A DNA stretch of 64,000 bases from Sphingomonas sp. KRR8 (GTDB lineage Bacteria > Pseudomonadota > Alphaproteobacteria > Sphingomonadales > Sphingomonadaceae), in NCBI RefSeq assembly GCF_023559245.1, contig NZ_CP097462.1:1178001-1242000 (forward strand), written 5' to 3'. Shown in pieces: positions 1 to 7,551 of this stretch. Below the pieces are notes generated by a model, which worked only from the letters and a program-made list of their open reading frames with translations, was not told the origin of the DNA and ran no database searches. The translations under genes and the position numbers were made by a program. Within the stretch, counting starts at the first letter, position 1. The number at the start of each line of letters is the position of its first letter.

Positions 1-203
1 TGCGGAGTCGTCGGGACGTTGTGCTCACTCTTGAACGCGTCCGTTTCCTCACGCGTCGTCAGGTGATGATCCTCTACCTCGTAGCCCGAGCGCTTAAGCA
101 GGTCCTTCGCCTTGAGGCCGTACGGGCAGGTGTGGGTTGGCATCACCATGCGGTAGAGCACAGCCCTCTTCGTGGCGGTGGGATGATTGGCCATGTCAGA
201 CAT
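1..203 (-). CDS. Glutaredoxin-like protein, 3' part outside the window
   Basis: Reading the minus strand from the ATG at 203 gives an uninterrupted 67-codon frame running off the window edge. It contains VLYRMVMPTHTCPYGLKAK, a glutaredoxin first strand followed by a CPYG active site with a single redox cysteine (monothiol type), then KDLLKRSGYEVEDHHL and a second-strand start ending VPTTP, where glutaredoxins have the cis-proline. GGAGAG sits just upstream of the ATG. It is transcribed divergently from a broken merR gene across a MerR-type promoter, so it was probably the regulator's target. Glutaredoxins of this kind often accompany MauE/DoxX-like membrane proteins in sphingomonads; that partner would lie outside the window. 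The family call is good; the substrate is unknown. Confidence 0.75.
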   Translation of the reverse strand, partial: MSDMANHPTATKRAVLYRMVMPTHTCPYGLKAKDLLKRSGYEVEDHHLTTREETDAFKSEHNVPTTP

Positions 204-233
204 GTCGCTCTCCGTTGTAATCAACTCAGCGCC

Positions 234-265
234 TATATAGGGTCCGTACCATGGTACGGGCTCAA
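234..265 (-). promoter_or_regulatory. MerR-type promoter and operator
   Basis: A perfect 16-bp palindrome (CCGTACCATGGTACGG, 244-259) lies between a minus-strand -35-like TTGAGC (265-260) and -10-like CTATAT (240-235). The spacer is 19 bp, the over-long spacing typical of promoters that MerR-family activators untwist. It reads toward the glutaredoxin gene and sits 25 bp before the pseudo-merR start, the usual divergent arrangement. Promoter strength and the regulator that now uses it are inference. Confidence 0.72.
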
Positions 266-283
266 GGACTTTCTTGGCTCACG

Positions 284-629
284 ATGGGCAAACTCGCTTC
301 GGCTGGAGCCGTCAGCGTTGAGACAATCAGCTTCTATCAGCGCAGAGGTCTATTGAGCGAGCCAACGCGGGAGCAAGGTATCCGGCGTTAGGGTGGTGAG
401 GACGTTCGCAGGTTCAAATTCATCCGGAAGGCGCAAGCGGCCGGCTTCACTCTCGAGGAGATCAGAGAACTTCTGGAGCCTGATGGAAGCGGAGATCGCA
501 GCCCGGGCTCGTCAGCTCACCCTAGCGCGTGTCGAAGCACTCACGACCAAGATCGAGCAGCTTCCGCGAGCCAGAGACACGCTGACCCGCCTCGCTCACG
601 AATGCAGCCATGCAAAACGCGGCTCCTGA
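284..629 (+). pseudogene. Decayed MerR-family regulator
   Basis: Frame 1 begins MGKLASAGAVSVETISFYQRRGLL, a MerR winged-helix start, but after 35 codons it hits TAG at 389-391 where MerR proteins have the Tyr of RRY. The same frame resumes GGEDVRRFKFIRKAQAAGF then TLEEIRELLE. The C-terminal dimerisation helix (ARARQLTLARVEALTTKIEQ, ending LAHECSHAKRGS) is found only in another frame, so there is also a frameshift between about 470 and 505. A nonsense mutation plus a frameshift make a functional product very unlikely. The ECSHAKRG tail resembles the metal-site loop of mercury-type MerR proteins. The operator in front is intact. Confidence 0.8.
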
Positions 630-633
630 AGGA

Positions 634-661
634 ATGTCCGCAATGGGTCGAAAGCAGACAT
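634..661 (+). repeat. Dispersed hairpin repeat, copy 1
   Basis: ATGTCCGC, a 12-nt loop containing AATGGGTCGAA, then GCAGACAT: an inverted repeat with one arm mismatch. It lies 4 bp after the pseudo-merR stop. Same family as the copies near 1870, 3922, 4844, 6324, 6784 and 7221. Confidence 0.8.
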
Positions 662-705
662 ACGAGTTACATGTATGCCAGATCCGGAAGTCAGGCGATG
701 TGCCT

Positions 706-1788
706 CTAGCGAGCAACCACAACATCTCCCGTCCCGACGACGACGGGATACTTTGCCGGCGCCCGTCCGACCTGCGTCAATTCGGTAAAGTAAGCTGGCT
801 TGGTGGTCACGCCCGCCAAGCCGAAAGCAGAGCGTCGTTCGAAGTGTGTATGCACACCGCCGGAGGCGCCAGAGTTGCCCATCGCGCCTAATCGCTGGCC
901 AGTGTGGATGAACTCCCCGGGTCTTACAACTACGCTGCCGTTCTTCAGGTGCCCGACGAGAGTAAACTCCCTAGGAGCGTGCCGCAGCAGCACGTAGTTC
1001 CCGTAGCTGGACATCGGATTGCTTCGCGAGGGGCGGTCGAGCCAATGGTCAACCGTACCAATAACGACGTTATCAGGCTGCCCATCGTGAACCGCAACTA
1101 CCTCGCCACTTGCGGCGGCGCGAACCGGCTTTCCCCAGCCGAACCACTGGTCCATCCGGCTGCCATCCCCTGAAAAGTATCGGCCGGTCTCGTCGACAAC
1201 AACAATGTCCAGGCCGAAGCGTTGGAAGTTGTCGCGGATGCCCATCTGCTTAGACCAGTCGTCATCATAAGCTCCGCGCCGATGGTGGGACAGTTGATCG
1301 TAGCCGTCGTAGATGAGCGCGCGGCCGGCAATTGGGAATTTCAGCACGTAGCTGTTCCTGCACCGCGCGGGCACGGTACTGACCGACTGAGGCACGCGTT
1401 TTCCCGCCAGCAACACCTCGAAGGTCAAAGTCTTGCCGACCACGTCACCTGCAAAGCTGAAGGGGTTATAGATGATGTTCGTCGATTTAGGCTTCAGCTG
1501 ACCACCACCTGATAACAAGCCGAGGCTTTGCTGCCACAGAATGCGCCGCTCGAGCATATGGCCACGCTGATCTCGAACTACCGCATGCAGCTCCTCGATT
1601 TGCTGCGTTTCGTCACCTCTGTTTGCGATCACGATGTCGACGTTCGGATATGATCCAGCGCCATCCGTGGCGCAGACCTGGGATGGGTTGAGGAAGAGGT
1701 CGAGCGGCAGGTCCCCCGCTATCGCCGGCTGGCTCATGCCGAGTAGTGACGTCGTCGTCGCGAGGACTTGCAGGCGGATCTTTGCCAT
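706..1788 (-). CDS. Secreted M23-like (LytM) peptidase-family protein
   Basis: About 360 residues from the ATG at 1788, chosen because GGAGG precedes it and it opens a signal peptide (MAKIRLQVLATTTSLLGMSQPAIA, cleavage near AIA-GD). An N-terminal beta-rich region of ~150 residues is followed by a C-terminal peptidase M23 fold: GKPVRAAASGEVVAV, YGNYVLLRHA, GHLKNGSVVVRPG, GQRLGAMGNSGASGG and the HxH motif in VHTHFE. The usual upstream HxxxD zinc pair is not in its normal context, so it may be an inactive LytM-type factor rather than a hydrolase. Family members act on peptidoglycan in the periplasm or activate amidases. No obvious operon partner. Confidence 0.75.
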   Translation of the reverse strand: MAKIRLQVLATTTSLLGMSQPAIAGDLPLDLFLNPSQVCATDGAGSYPNVDIVIANRGDETQQIEELHAVVRDQRGHMLERRILWQQSLGLLSGGGQLKPKSTNIIYNPFSFAGDVVGKTLTFEVLLAGKRVPQSVSTVPARCRNSYVLKFPIAGRALIYDGYDQLSHHRRGAYDDDWSKQMGIRDNFQRFGLDIVVVDETGRYFSGDGSRMDQWFGWGKPVRAAASGEVVAVHDGQPDNVVIGTVDHWLDRPSRSNPMSSYGNYVLLRHAPREFTLVGHLKNGSVVVRPGEFIHTGQRLGAMGNSGASGGVHTHFERRSAFGLAGVTTKPAYFTELTQVGRAPAKYPVVVGTGDVVVAR

Positions 1789-1869
1789 CAAACCTCCGGT
1801 AAAGATCGGGTGTGTTGGTCGCATAAATCACAGGAGTTGGCAATGCGTCGGCAGACCCGAGCAGGCGAA

Positions 1870-1897
1870 ACGTCTGATTTGCGTGGAAAGCGGACAT
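1870..1897 (+). repeat. Dispersed hairpin repeat, degenerate copy 2
   Basis: Reads ACGTCTGATTTGCGTGG then AAAGCGGACAT. The right arm is intact but the left arm and loop have diverged from the consensus. Confidence 0.5.
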
Positions 1898-2231
1898 CAA
1901 GAATGTGATGCCCCGACGGCCCAGCTGTCGGCTGGAATACCACCGAAACCTGCTCAGACGAATCTGAAGCCGCCGCACCGCTTAGTTCTGTGAGTACTGC
2001 GGCATGATGAAGCTGACCGATGTAAATGAGGCCGCGGTCTGCTGGCAGTTGGAACCGAAAAAGAAAGCTAGGCGGGCTCGTGCAGCGTTATCGTAACAGC
2101 CTCTACCGGCAAGCACGCTGCACCCGCGATTAATTCTCTCGGGGTGGCTAACAGCGGACAAGTCTGTCGGGCTCGCGCGTAGTCGGTAGCTTCTTGGCAA
2201 AGTAAAGCCCTTGCGCGGCGAGTTTAACAAA

Positions 2232-2252
2232 GCCGTCCAAGTGTTGGACGGC
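2232..2252 (-). terminator. Short perfect hairpin, possible minus-strand terminator
   Basis: GCCGTCCAA-GTG-TTGGACGGC: a perfect 9-bp stem with a 3-nt loop, followed on the minus strand by TTTGTTAAAC. Which transcript it would end is unclear; the PEP-CTERM gene upstream already has a nearer hairpin. Confidence 0.45.
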
Positions 2253-2397
2253 CACTGAGCAACCGTCGGTATATCTGACTAATCCCTCGTCTATCCATCA
2301 TGACCGGCGGTGGTGATTTCCTAAAGAGGCACAGCGTCGAGTTGAATTCGAATACCGACGCTTGGAAGCAACTCGCGATCAGGTACCTGCAACGAAA

Positions 2398-2421
2398 TGG
2401 GCGGCCCCGAAGGACCGCCCA
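2398..2421 (-). terminator. Hairpin downstream of the PEP-CTERM gene
   Basis: TGGGCGG pairs with CCGCCCA, and two more G:C pairs follow one mismatch. It lies 34 bp beyond the minus-strand stop at 2455 and is followed on that strand by TTTCGTTGC. Plausible intrinsic terminator with a weak T tract. Confidence 0.6.
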
Positions 2422-2454
2422 CCGTTCATCCAACATTGGGACCCGTCGGATGGT

Positions 2455-3099
2455 TTATGCGAGAGCAGTGAGACGAGGTGACGCATGCCGGCCACGGCGC
2501 ATGCTGAAGCCAACGCCGCCAAAGCCGATAAGCATGAGTGCCCAGGTAGCTGGTTCGGGTACCGCAGCCACGGTGCCCAGATTGTCGACCTCGAGCGAGT
2601 TGGCGCTGGACTGCAACGTAAGGCTGGTGATTGCATTGTCGCCGACGCTCGTGAACGTCAGCCGCCCATTGGTGCGGGGATCAGTCTGATTACCATCAGC
2701 GCTCGCAATGATATCCGAACCGGTGAAAATCTGGTTGGGACCATTCAGGAAGGTCAGGATGAATGTGTTGTAGGCATCCGCCGAACCGTAGTCCAAGCCG
2801 ATGCTCGAAAGACCAGCACCGAAATCAAAGGTCGCCGTTCCGCCGCCGAGAACCGAGAGGTACGGGTCACCAGTCGGAGCAACAGCGGGGTCTGCGCCCT
2901 GTCCATTGCTCCCGCTTTGAACAACATAGCCGGAGCCTGACACGCCGCCATAGGTCGGCAGACCGCCGTCGAAAGTAGCAAAAACGCTTTCACCCGGCTG
3001 AACGCCCGCGCCGCCCGTGAAGGTAACAGTAGCTGCCGCGTTGGCAGTGGTTGCACCGGCCAAAGCCGCTGCGGCGAATGCTAGATGAGAAATGCGCAT
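2455..3099 (-). CDS. PEP-CTERM sorting domain protein
   Basis: A 214-residue exported protein. A signal peptide (MRISHLAFAAAALAGATTANA) precedes a Gly/Ser/Asn-rich body of ~155 residues, then the C-terminal sorting signal VPEPATWALMLIGFGGVGF followed by SMRRGR. The PEP motif, hydrophobic helix and Arg cluster are the hallmark of exosortase/archaeosortase substrates, so it should be anchored or released at the cell surface after processing by an EpsH-like exosortase not seen in this window. The body is typical of the low-complexity matrix proteins in this group; its function is unknown. A GGAGGGG sequence precedes the ATG, and a hairpin follows the stop. Confidence 0.85.
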   Translation of the reverse strand: MRISHLAFAAAALAGATTANAAATVTFTGGAGVQPGESVFATFDGGLPTYGGVSGSGYVVQSGSNGQGADPAVAPTGDPYLSVLGGGTATFDFGAGLSSIGLDYGSADAYNTFILTFLNGPNQIFTGSDIIASADGNQTDPRTNGRLTFTSVGDNAITSLTLQSSANSLEVDNLGTVAAVPEPATWALMLIGFGGVGFSMRRGRHASPRLTALA

Positions 3100-3563
3100 T
3101 GAAAGCCCCTCCGAGTTCTCCGCCTTCGTACCGGCAGTCTGACGGCAGGCGAGAGGGAAGCGGGGCAGTGTCCTATTTCGACACTGTCCAAACCTTCCGT
3201 TCCCGAGCGCTTTTCAAACCGACCGGAGGAACTCCCGAAAGCTTCTGGAATTAAGCCGAAGTGATCCTCTCAGCCCCAAGTCGGAGGGGATCACGTAAAG
3301 TCGGCCCGGCTCACTTCCCCCTGAAGAGCCGGGCCGCAATGCTTGGGCAGCGCGACGTGAAAATCGGCGGAGGGCTACGTTCCTCCTCCACTCAACGTTG
3401 CGGCTCATTGTTAGTCACGACGCGAACGAGCCGTCGTGGTGGACCCATCTGGGAAACGTTCACTGGTCGTCTGGCTTTGTGTCACGCACTGCAACCCCAG
3501 CACCGCTAAGTCGTTAAGCCGACAGATGAGTCACGTTTAGGAACCTGCAGGAACCCGAGCGAC
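3100..3563. other. Intergenic region with a strong inverted repeat
   Basis: About 460 bp between divergently oriented genes. It must carry the promoters of the PEP-CTERM gene (minus) and the response regulator (plus). The only structured element I see is the inverted repeat at 3302-3336. No open frame here looks like a gene. Confidence 0.55.
3302..3336. repeat. 11-bp perfect inverted repeat
   Basis: CGGCCCGGCTC, a 13-nt loop, then GAGCCGGGCCG. Very stable and G+C-rich but without a T tract, so it could be a transcript-ending or leader hairpin. It stands mid-way between the two divergent genes. Confidence 0.5.
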
Positions 3564-3917
3564 ATGCACGCCTTTATCATCGAAGACGAGTATCTGATCG
3601 GCCAGTCACTGCGGGACATGCTGGAGCCCTTGGGCTTCACCACGTTCAGCTTTGCCCGCTCCGAGGACGCCGCCGTAATGGGGGCAGGAGCACAAACGAT
3701 AGACTTGATTACGGCAGACGTCCGCCTGCTACCCGGCGATGGAGTAAGGGCGGTCGAGCAGATCTGCCAAGACCGCCACATCCCCGTCGTTTTTATCACC
3801 GGCTATGCGGACGAATTGCAAGATCGGGCTCCGAACGCGGTGGTCGTTCAAAAGCCGGTTAAACAGGAGCAACTGGCGGCCGCGGTGGGTAATGTCTTGA
3901 GGTCGCAAAACGCCTGA
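3564..3917 (+). CDS. Single-domain response regulator
   Basis: 117 residues forming only a receiver domain: acidic pocket E7-D8-E9, phospho-acceptor D52 (ITADVRL), switch Thr in VFITGYAD and Lys in VVQKPVK. There is no output domain, so it should work by protein-protein contact or phosphotransfer like other stand-alone receivers. Alphaproteobacterial relatives often act with HWE/HisKA2 kinases, but no kinase is adjacent. The stop is 5 bp before copy 3 of the hairpin repeat. Family call is firm; partner unknown. Confidence 0.85.
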   Translation: MHAFIIEDEYLIGQSLRDMLEPLGFTTFSFARSEDAAVMGAGAQTIDLITADVRLLPGDGVRAVEQICQDRHIPVVFITGYADELQDRAPNAVVVQKPVKQEQLAAAVGNVLRSQNA

Positions 3918-3921
3918 GAGT

Positions 3922-3950
3922 AGCCGCCGCTTGGGTGGAAAGCGGACATT
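3922..3950 (+). repeat. Dispersed hairpin repeat, copy 3
   Basis: CCGCCGCTTGGGTGGAA then AGCGGACATT. The right arm is intact, the left arm partly diverged. It directly follows the response-regulator stop. Confidence 0.6.
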
Positions 3951-3997
3951 CTTTGAAAGCCGAAGGGTCCGATCCTTGCGGCGTTCGTTGGCCTTGC

Positions 3998-4765
3998 ATG
4001 ACCATCGCCTTTGAGCGCCGGGGTACCGGCCGACCGCTTCTTCTCGTTCACGGTCTGGGCAGCAGCCGAGCTGCCTGGACTCCTATTCTGCCGTTGCTCC
4101 CTAACCGAGAGCTCATCTTGGTAGACTTACCCGGCCACGGTGCGACCCCTTCCGAAGCGGACTCGGGCACCTTCCAAGGCCTGGTGCGAAGCATGGAGCA
4201 TTGGCTTGCGGCCGAGGGTCTCAGCAATGTCCCCATGGTTGGCAGTTCAATGGGCGCACGCCTCGTCTTAGAGATGCACCGGCGAGGCTTGTCCGGTCCG
4301 ACTGTCGCCCTTGATCCGGGCGGCTTTTGGCAGGGGTGGGAAAGAACGCTCGTAAGTACCACGCTTACGGCTTCCGTTGCCTTGCTGCGTGCGCTCAAAG
4401 CGGCGCTTCCTGCACTATCCCGCAACGTGGTCAGCCGTAGTGCGCTGCTGGCTCAATTATCGGCGAGGCCTTGGACGCTTGATGGCAACTTCGTCGGTCA
4501 TGAGCTTGCCAGCCTCGCCAACACGCGAACGGCAAACAGCCTCATCCACGACTTGGCGTATGGGCCGGCTCAGATGGGGTCAACCGAGTCCAATGCGGTG
4601 ACAATCGGCTGGGGCCGACACGATCGCTTGTGCTTACCCAGGCAGGCCGGCAGAGCGCATGAGGTCTTCGCTGGATCACGCCTGATCTGGTTCGAACACA
4701 GCGGTCATTTTCCGATGTGGGATGAGCCTGCGAAGGCAGCCGCTTTGATTCTTGAGGCAGCCTGA
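3998..4765 (+). CDS. Alpha/beta-fold hydrolase
   Basis: 255 residues from the ATG at 3998. The frame is open further upstream but that part runs through the hairpin repeat, so the internal start is preferred. Motifs in order: oxyanion-hole HGLGSS, nucleophile elbow VGSSMG, the acid in GRHDRL and the catalytic His in HSGHFP, a complete Ser-Asp-His triad with a cap between. Cytoplasmic (no signal peptide). Substrate unknown; similar proteins include esterases, lactonases and haloperoxidase-like enzymes. Confidence 0.82.
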   Translation: MTIAFERRGTGRPLLLVHGLGSSRAAWTPILPLLPNRELILVDLPGHGATPSEADSGTFQGLVRSMEHWLAAEGLSNVPMVGSSMGARLVLEMHRRGLSGPTVALDPGGFWQGWERTLVSTTLTASVALLRALKAALPALSRNVVSRSALLAQLSARPWTLDGNFVGHELASLANTRTANSLIHDLAYGPAQMGSTESNAVTIGWGRHDRLCLPRQAGRAHEVFAGSRLIWFEHSGHFPMWDEPAKAAALILEAA

Positions 4766-4843
4766 GGTCGCGCGCGGCACTGCTGGCTGATGCCCAGTCA
4801 GCGTCAGTAAGGTGCGGGTAGCTTCGTAGCAGACGCTAGCCGA

Positions 4844-4871
4844 GTGTCCGCAATGGGTGGACGGCGGACGT
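4844..4871 (+). repeat. Dispersed hairpin repeat, copy 4
   Basis: GTGTCCGCAATGGGTGG then ACGGCGGACGT, in the 209-bp gap between the hydrolase and the HD-GYP gene. Both arms pair with few mismatches. Confidence 0.65.
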
Positions 4872-4974
4872 TTGACCTTGCGGCGCATCGAAGAACATCG
4901 CGCTCCCGGGCCTACACGCCGCATTTACCATCCTCCTGAAGAGCCTGCTAATCGCGAATCGATAATGAGTTGCA

Positions 4975-6318
4975 ATGCTGCACCGATCGATCGCCGTTCC
5001 CACTGCCAGCCGGGCCGAGGTGATTGCCGCCTTTAGCTACGCGCTCGATCTCACCGAGGGGCAGCCTGCCGGCCATTGCATCCGCGCGTGCTGGATCGGG
5101 ATGCAGGTGGGCCGTCAGATCGGCCTGTCGTCGCAGGACCTCGGCGATCTTTACTACACTTTGCTCCTGAAAGACCTTGGCTGCAGCAGCAACGCGGCAC
5201 GCATCTGCGAGCTCTACGAGGCGGACGATCGAGCCTTCAAGCAGGGCTACAAGACGGTTGGCACCAGCCTGGCGGCGACGCTCCACTTCGTGTTCCGCAA
5301 GACGGCGCAAGGGCGCCCGTTACGGCAGCGCGCGGCGGCCATCGGCAACATCCTGCGCAACGGGGACGCCATTGCTCAGGAGATGATCGTATCACGCTGT
5401 ACGCGGGGTGCCGACATCGCGCGCACGTTGCGCTTTCCCGATGCGGTTTGCGACGGCATCTACCACCTCGACGAGCATTGGGATGCTTCGGGCCGGCCCG
5501 GCCGGCTGCGGGGGGACGCCATTCCACTATTCTCGCGAATTGCCCTGCTGGCGCAGGTCGTGGACGTTTTCCATGTCCATGCTGGTCCAGCCGCCGCCAT
5601 CGACGAGGCGCGGCGCCGCAGTAGCGTGTGGTTCGACCCGGCCCTCGTGCAGGCGTTCGAAGCCGTCAGCGCGTCCACGATGTTCTGGTCGGCGCTTGCG
5701 TCGCCGACGATCGAGGCCCGAGTCGTCCGGATGGCGCCCCAAGAAAACGAAGTGCCACTGGATGACAACTACCTCGATGCGATTGCCGATGCTTTCGGCC
5801 AGGTCATCGACGCCAAGAGCCCGTTCACGGCCGGCCATTCGCATCGCGTTGGCCAGTTGAGCGAGCGCTTGGCCGGTGCTTTTGGCATGAGCCGGGAGCG
5901 CGCCCGTTGGCTTCGCCGCGCTGCCGTGCTTCACGATGTCGGCAAGTTAGGTGTGTCGAGCGCGATCCTGGAAAAGCCAGCCGGCCTGGACGAGCGCGAG
6001 TGGGTCGAAATGCGAAGCCACGCCGCTCACACGCGAGCGATCCTCGGACGTATCGGCGCACTGGCGGATCTTGCTGACGTCGCAGCCGCGCATCACGAGC
6101 GGCTCGACGGCACGGGTTACCCGCTTGCCATTTCGGGAGCCGCGATCAGCCGCGACACCCGTATCATCACCACATGCGACTTCTACGACGCGCTGGTCTC
6201 GGAACGGCCTTACCGAGCGGCGCTGTCGGTCGACGAAGCGATCGCTATCATGACTGAGGCAGTCGGAAGCGCCATCGACCCTGAATGCTTGAAAGCGCTC
6301 AAAACGAATATTCACTAG
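4975..6318 (+). CDS. HD-GYP domain protein, probable c-di-GMP phosphodiesterase
   Basis: 447 residues. The C-terminal half is a canonical HD-GYP domain: HSHRVG near 288, HDVGKLG from H320, HAAHT, then HHERLDGTGYP from H373, with metal ligands and the GYP triplet intact. HD-GYP proteins hydrolyse cyclic di-GMP to pGpG or GMP. The N-terminal ~250 residues resemble a second HD-like helical module (GHCIRACWIG, LLLKDLGCSSN) without the full ligand set, possibly regulatory. No membrane segment or receiver domain. Copy 5 of the hairpin repeat begins 6 bp after the stop. Confidence 0.85.
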   Translation: MLHRSIAVPTASRAEVIAAFSYALDLTEGQPAGHCIRACWIGMQVGRQIGLSSQDLGDLYYTLLLKDLGCSSNAARICELYEADDRAFKQGYKTVGTSLAATLHFVFRKTAQGRPLRQRAAAIGNILRNGDAIAQEMIVSRCTRGADIARTLRFPDAVCDGIYHLDEHWDASGRPGRLRGDAIPLFSRIALLAQVVDVFHVHAGPAAAIDEARRRSSVWFDPALVQAFEAVSASTMFWSALASPTIEARVVRMAPQENEVPLDDNYLDAIADAFGQVIDAKSPFTAGHSHRVGQLSERLAGAFGMSRERARWLRRAAVLHDVGKLGVSSAILEKPAGLDEREWVEMRSHAAHTRAILGRIGALADLADVAAAHHERLDGTGYPLAISGAAISRDTRIITTCDFYDALVSERPYRAALSVDEAIAIMTEAVGSAIDPECLKALKTNIH

Positions 6319-6323
6319 GCGGA

Positions 6324-6351
6324 ATGTCCGCAATGGGTCGAAAGCGGACGT
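6324..6351 (+). repeat. Dispersed hairpin repeat, copy 5
   Basis: ATGTCCGCAATGGGTCGAA then AGCGGACGT, close to consensus. It fills the gap between two convergent genes, and its last base is the first base of the minus-strand stop at 6351. Confidence 0.82.
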
Positions 6352-6758
6352 CAGTGACACTCGATGCGGTGTGCCTCAACCGGCTGGTTACTCTCATCCC
6401 AAAGGCTGAGGCTCATCGGCTGCCCGTATGAGATCGGAATCTTTGTGAGAGTGCCTTCGCGTTCCAGCGTCAGATGTGGATGCCGCGCCACGCGGATGGG
6501 ACCATCCACGATCAAAACGTCTCGGTCTTTTTCGTGCGCCCCTTCAAAGCCGAATGTTCCGTTTGAGGTAAGTATCGTGCCGCCTAAAACCTTAAAAAGC
6601 CGCTGGCCTGAGACTTCGTAACAACCCTCCACTTGCGCCAGCTCACGGCTGCCCAACCTAAACCAACTCGCACCGAACGTCGTATAAATCGCCGCATACG
6701 CCCCCGCCGCACACACGAGCAGCCCCAATGCCAATCGGACTATTCTGGGGAGTGCCAT
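6351..6758 (-). CDS. Hypothetical membrane-anchored protein
   Basis: 135 residues with one N-terminal hydrophobic segment (IVRLALGLLVCAAGAYAAIYT) that may be a signal anchor. The rest is a small beta-rich domain with two Cys (EGCYEVSG, RIECH) possibly forming a disulfide. I recognise no family. Codon use is coding-like and its neighbour (6815-7195) has the same architecture and strand, so the two may be a small co-transcribed pair separated by a hairpin repeat. Confidence 0.6.
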   Translation of the reverse strand: MALPRIVRLALGLLVCAAGAYAAIYTTFGASWFRLGSRELAQVEGCYEVSGQRLFKVLGGTILTSNGTFGFEGAHEKDRDVLIVDGPIRVARHPHLTLEREGTLTKIPISYGQPMSLSLWDESNQPVEAHRIECH

Positions 6759-6783
6759 TCAACCACCGTGACCGCTGTGCCTA

Positions 6784-6811
6784 AAGTCTGCAATGGGTCG
6801 AAAGCGGACGC
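6784..6811 (+). repeat. Dispersed hairpin repeat, copy 6
   Basis: AAGTCTGCAATGGGTCGAA then AGCGGACGC, between two minus-strand genes, 3 bp from the stop of one and 26 bp from the start of the next. Confidence 0.78.
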
Positions 6812-6814
6812 CAA

Positions 6815-7195
6815 TTAGAGGCACCCCGCTTCAGTAACGAACGCATCTGCCTTGTTGATGATGCCTCGATCAGCGGCCCAAGTGACGGTCACATCCTCGG
6901 CGCAAGGTGCTCCCCCGACCTTGAGAGTTGCCTCATGCGCTTGCCTGTTGGTCTTGAACGTTTCGGCTTGCAGCCATGCAAGGAGGCTCGCCTCAGAACT
7001 GCCGGCATGAAAGCGCTGCTTAAACGCTTTCGCAGTCGCGGATTGGCCCCACTCAGCTTCGCGCAGCAGCGTTGGCCGCTGGTCTGATGTTGCAACCGCG
7101 CTGGCAAAGAGAAGTGACTGCCAGTTGAAGACAAGAGCGCCAGCCAAAATCACGGTGATCACTATCAGCGCCTTCGTCCGGGTCAGCCGTGCCAT
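6815..7195 (-). CDS. Hypothetical membrane-anchored protein
   Basis: 126 residues: an N-terminal hydrophobic anchor (ALIVITVILAGALVFNWQSLLFA) and a soluble domain of ~90 residues containing KAFKQRFHAGSSEASLLAWL and two Cys near the C-terminus (GAPCAED, TEAGCL). No recognised family. Not obviously mobile or phage-like. It sits between two hairpin-repeat copies. Confidence 0.6.
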   Translation of the reverse strand: MARLTRTKALIVITVILAGALVFNWQSLLFASAVATSDQRPTLLREAEWGQSATAKAFKQRFHAGSSEASLLAWLQAETFKTNRQAHEATLKVGGAPCAEDVTVTWAADRGIINKADAFVTEAGCL

Positions 7196-7551
7196 GCTCT
7201 GAGAGTGACCGAATGGCCGAATGTCCGCAATGGGTCGAAGGCAGACATTAGCTATTTAGCTGAACGAACGTCCGCTCACGGGTGATCGCCGGGCCGGCCT
7301 GATTGTCGTGGAAGGGCGCTGAGGCGCCGCTCAGCACCACATGACGGAGTGTCGGCTTTCAGCCAGTGCTCACCCGATAGCAGCCATTCCGAATCCACCA
7401 TAAGCAGACTTGGTGCGGGGCTAAACGCAAGATCCAACGACAGTCCGCCTTGAGGGCCCCCGGGAGCACTCTTCAGATACATCAGAGGCTTCAGCGGTGC
7501 TCGCGGGCAAAGAGGTCAAGTCAAATCGCTTGGAGGCCGTCCGCCCTTCTC
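7196..7551. other. Intergenic stretch, one hairpin repeat
   Basis: About 355 bp between the small-protein gene and the end of the cyo operon. It contains copy 7 of the hairpin repeat. An open frame at 7276-7482 (minus) lacks a convincing start or domain. I see no clear intrinsic terminator for cyoD. Confidence 0.5.
7221..7248 (+). repeat. Dispersed hairpin repeat, copy 7
   Basis: ATGTCCGCAATGGGTCGAA then GGCAGACAT. Last of the seven clustered copies. Confidence 0.78.

Larger units (their letters stand above)
1789..2454. other. Intergenic stretch without a supportable gene
   Basis: About 670 bp. It holds a degenerate copy of the dispersed hairpin repeat (1870-1897) and two terminator-like hairpins (2232-2252 and 2398-2421). 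Short open frames are present but none shows a recognisable domain or convincing ribosome-binding site. Confidence 0.6.

Noticed and set aside
1982..2230. Small genes between the M23 protein and the PEP-CTERM gene
   Set aside because: Several open frames of 30-80 codons occur, but none has a credible ribosome-binding site plus domain or family resemblance.
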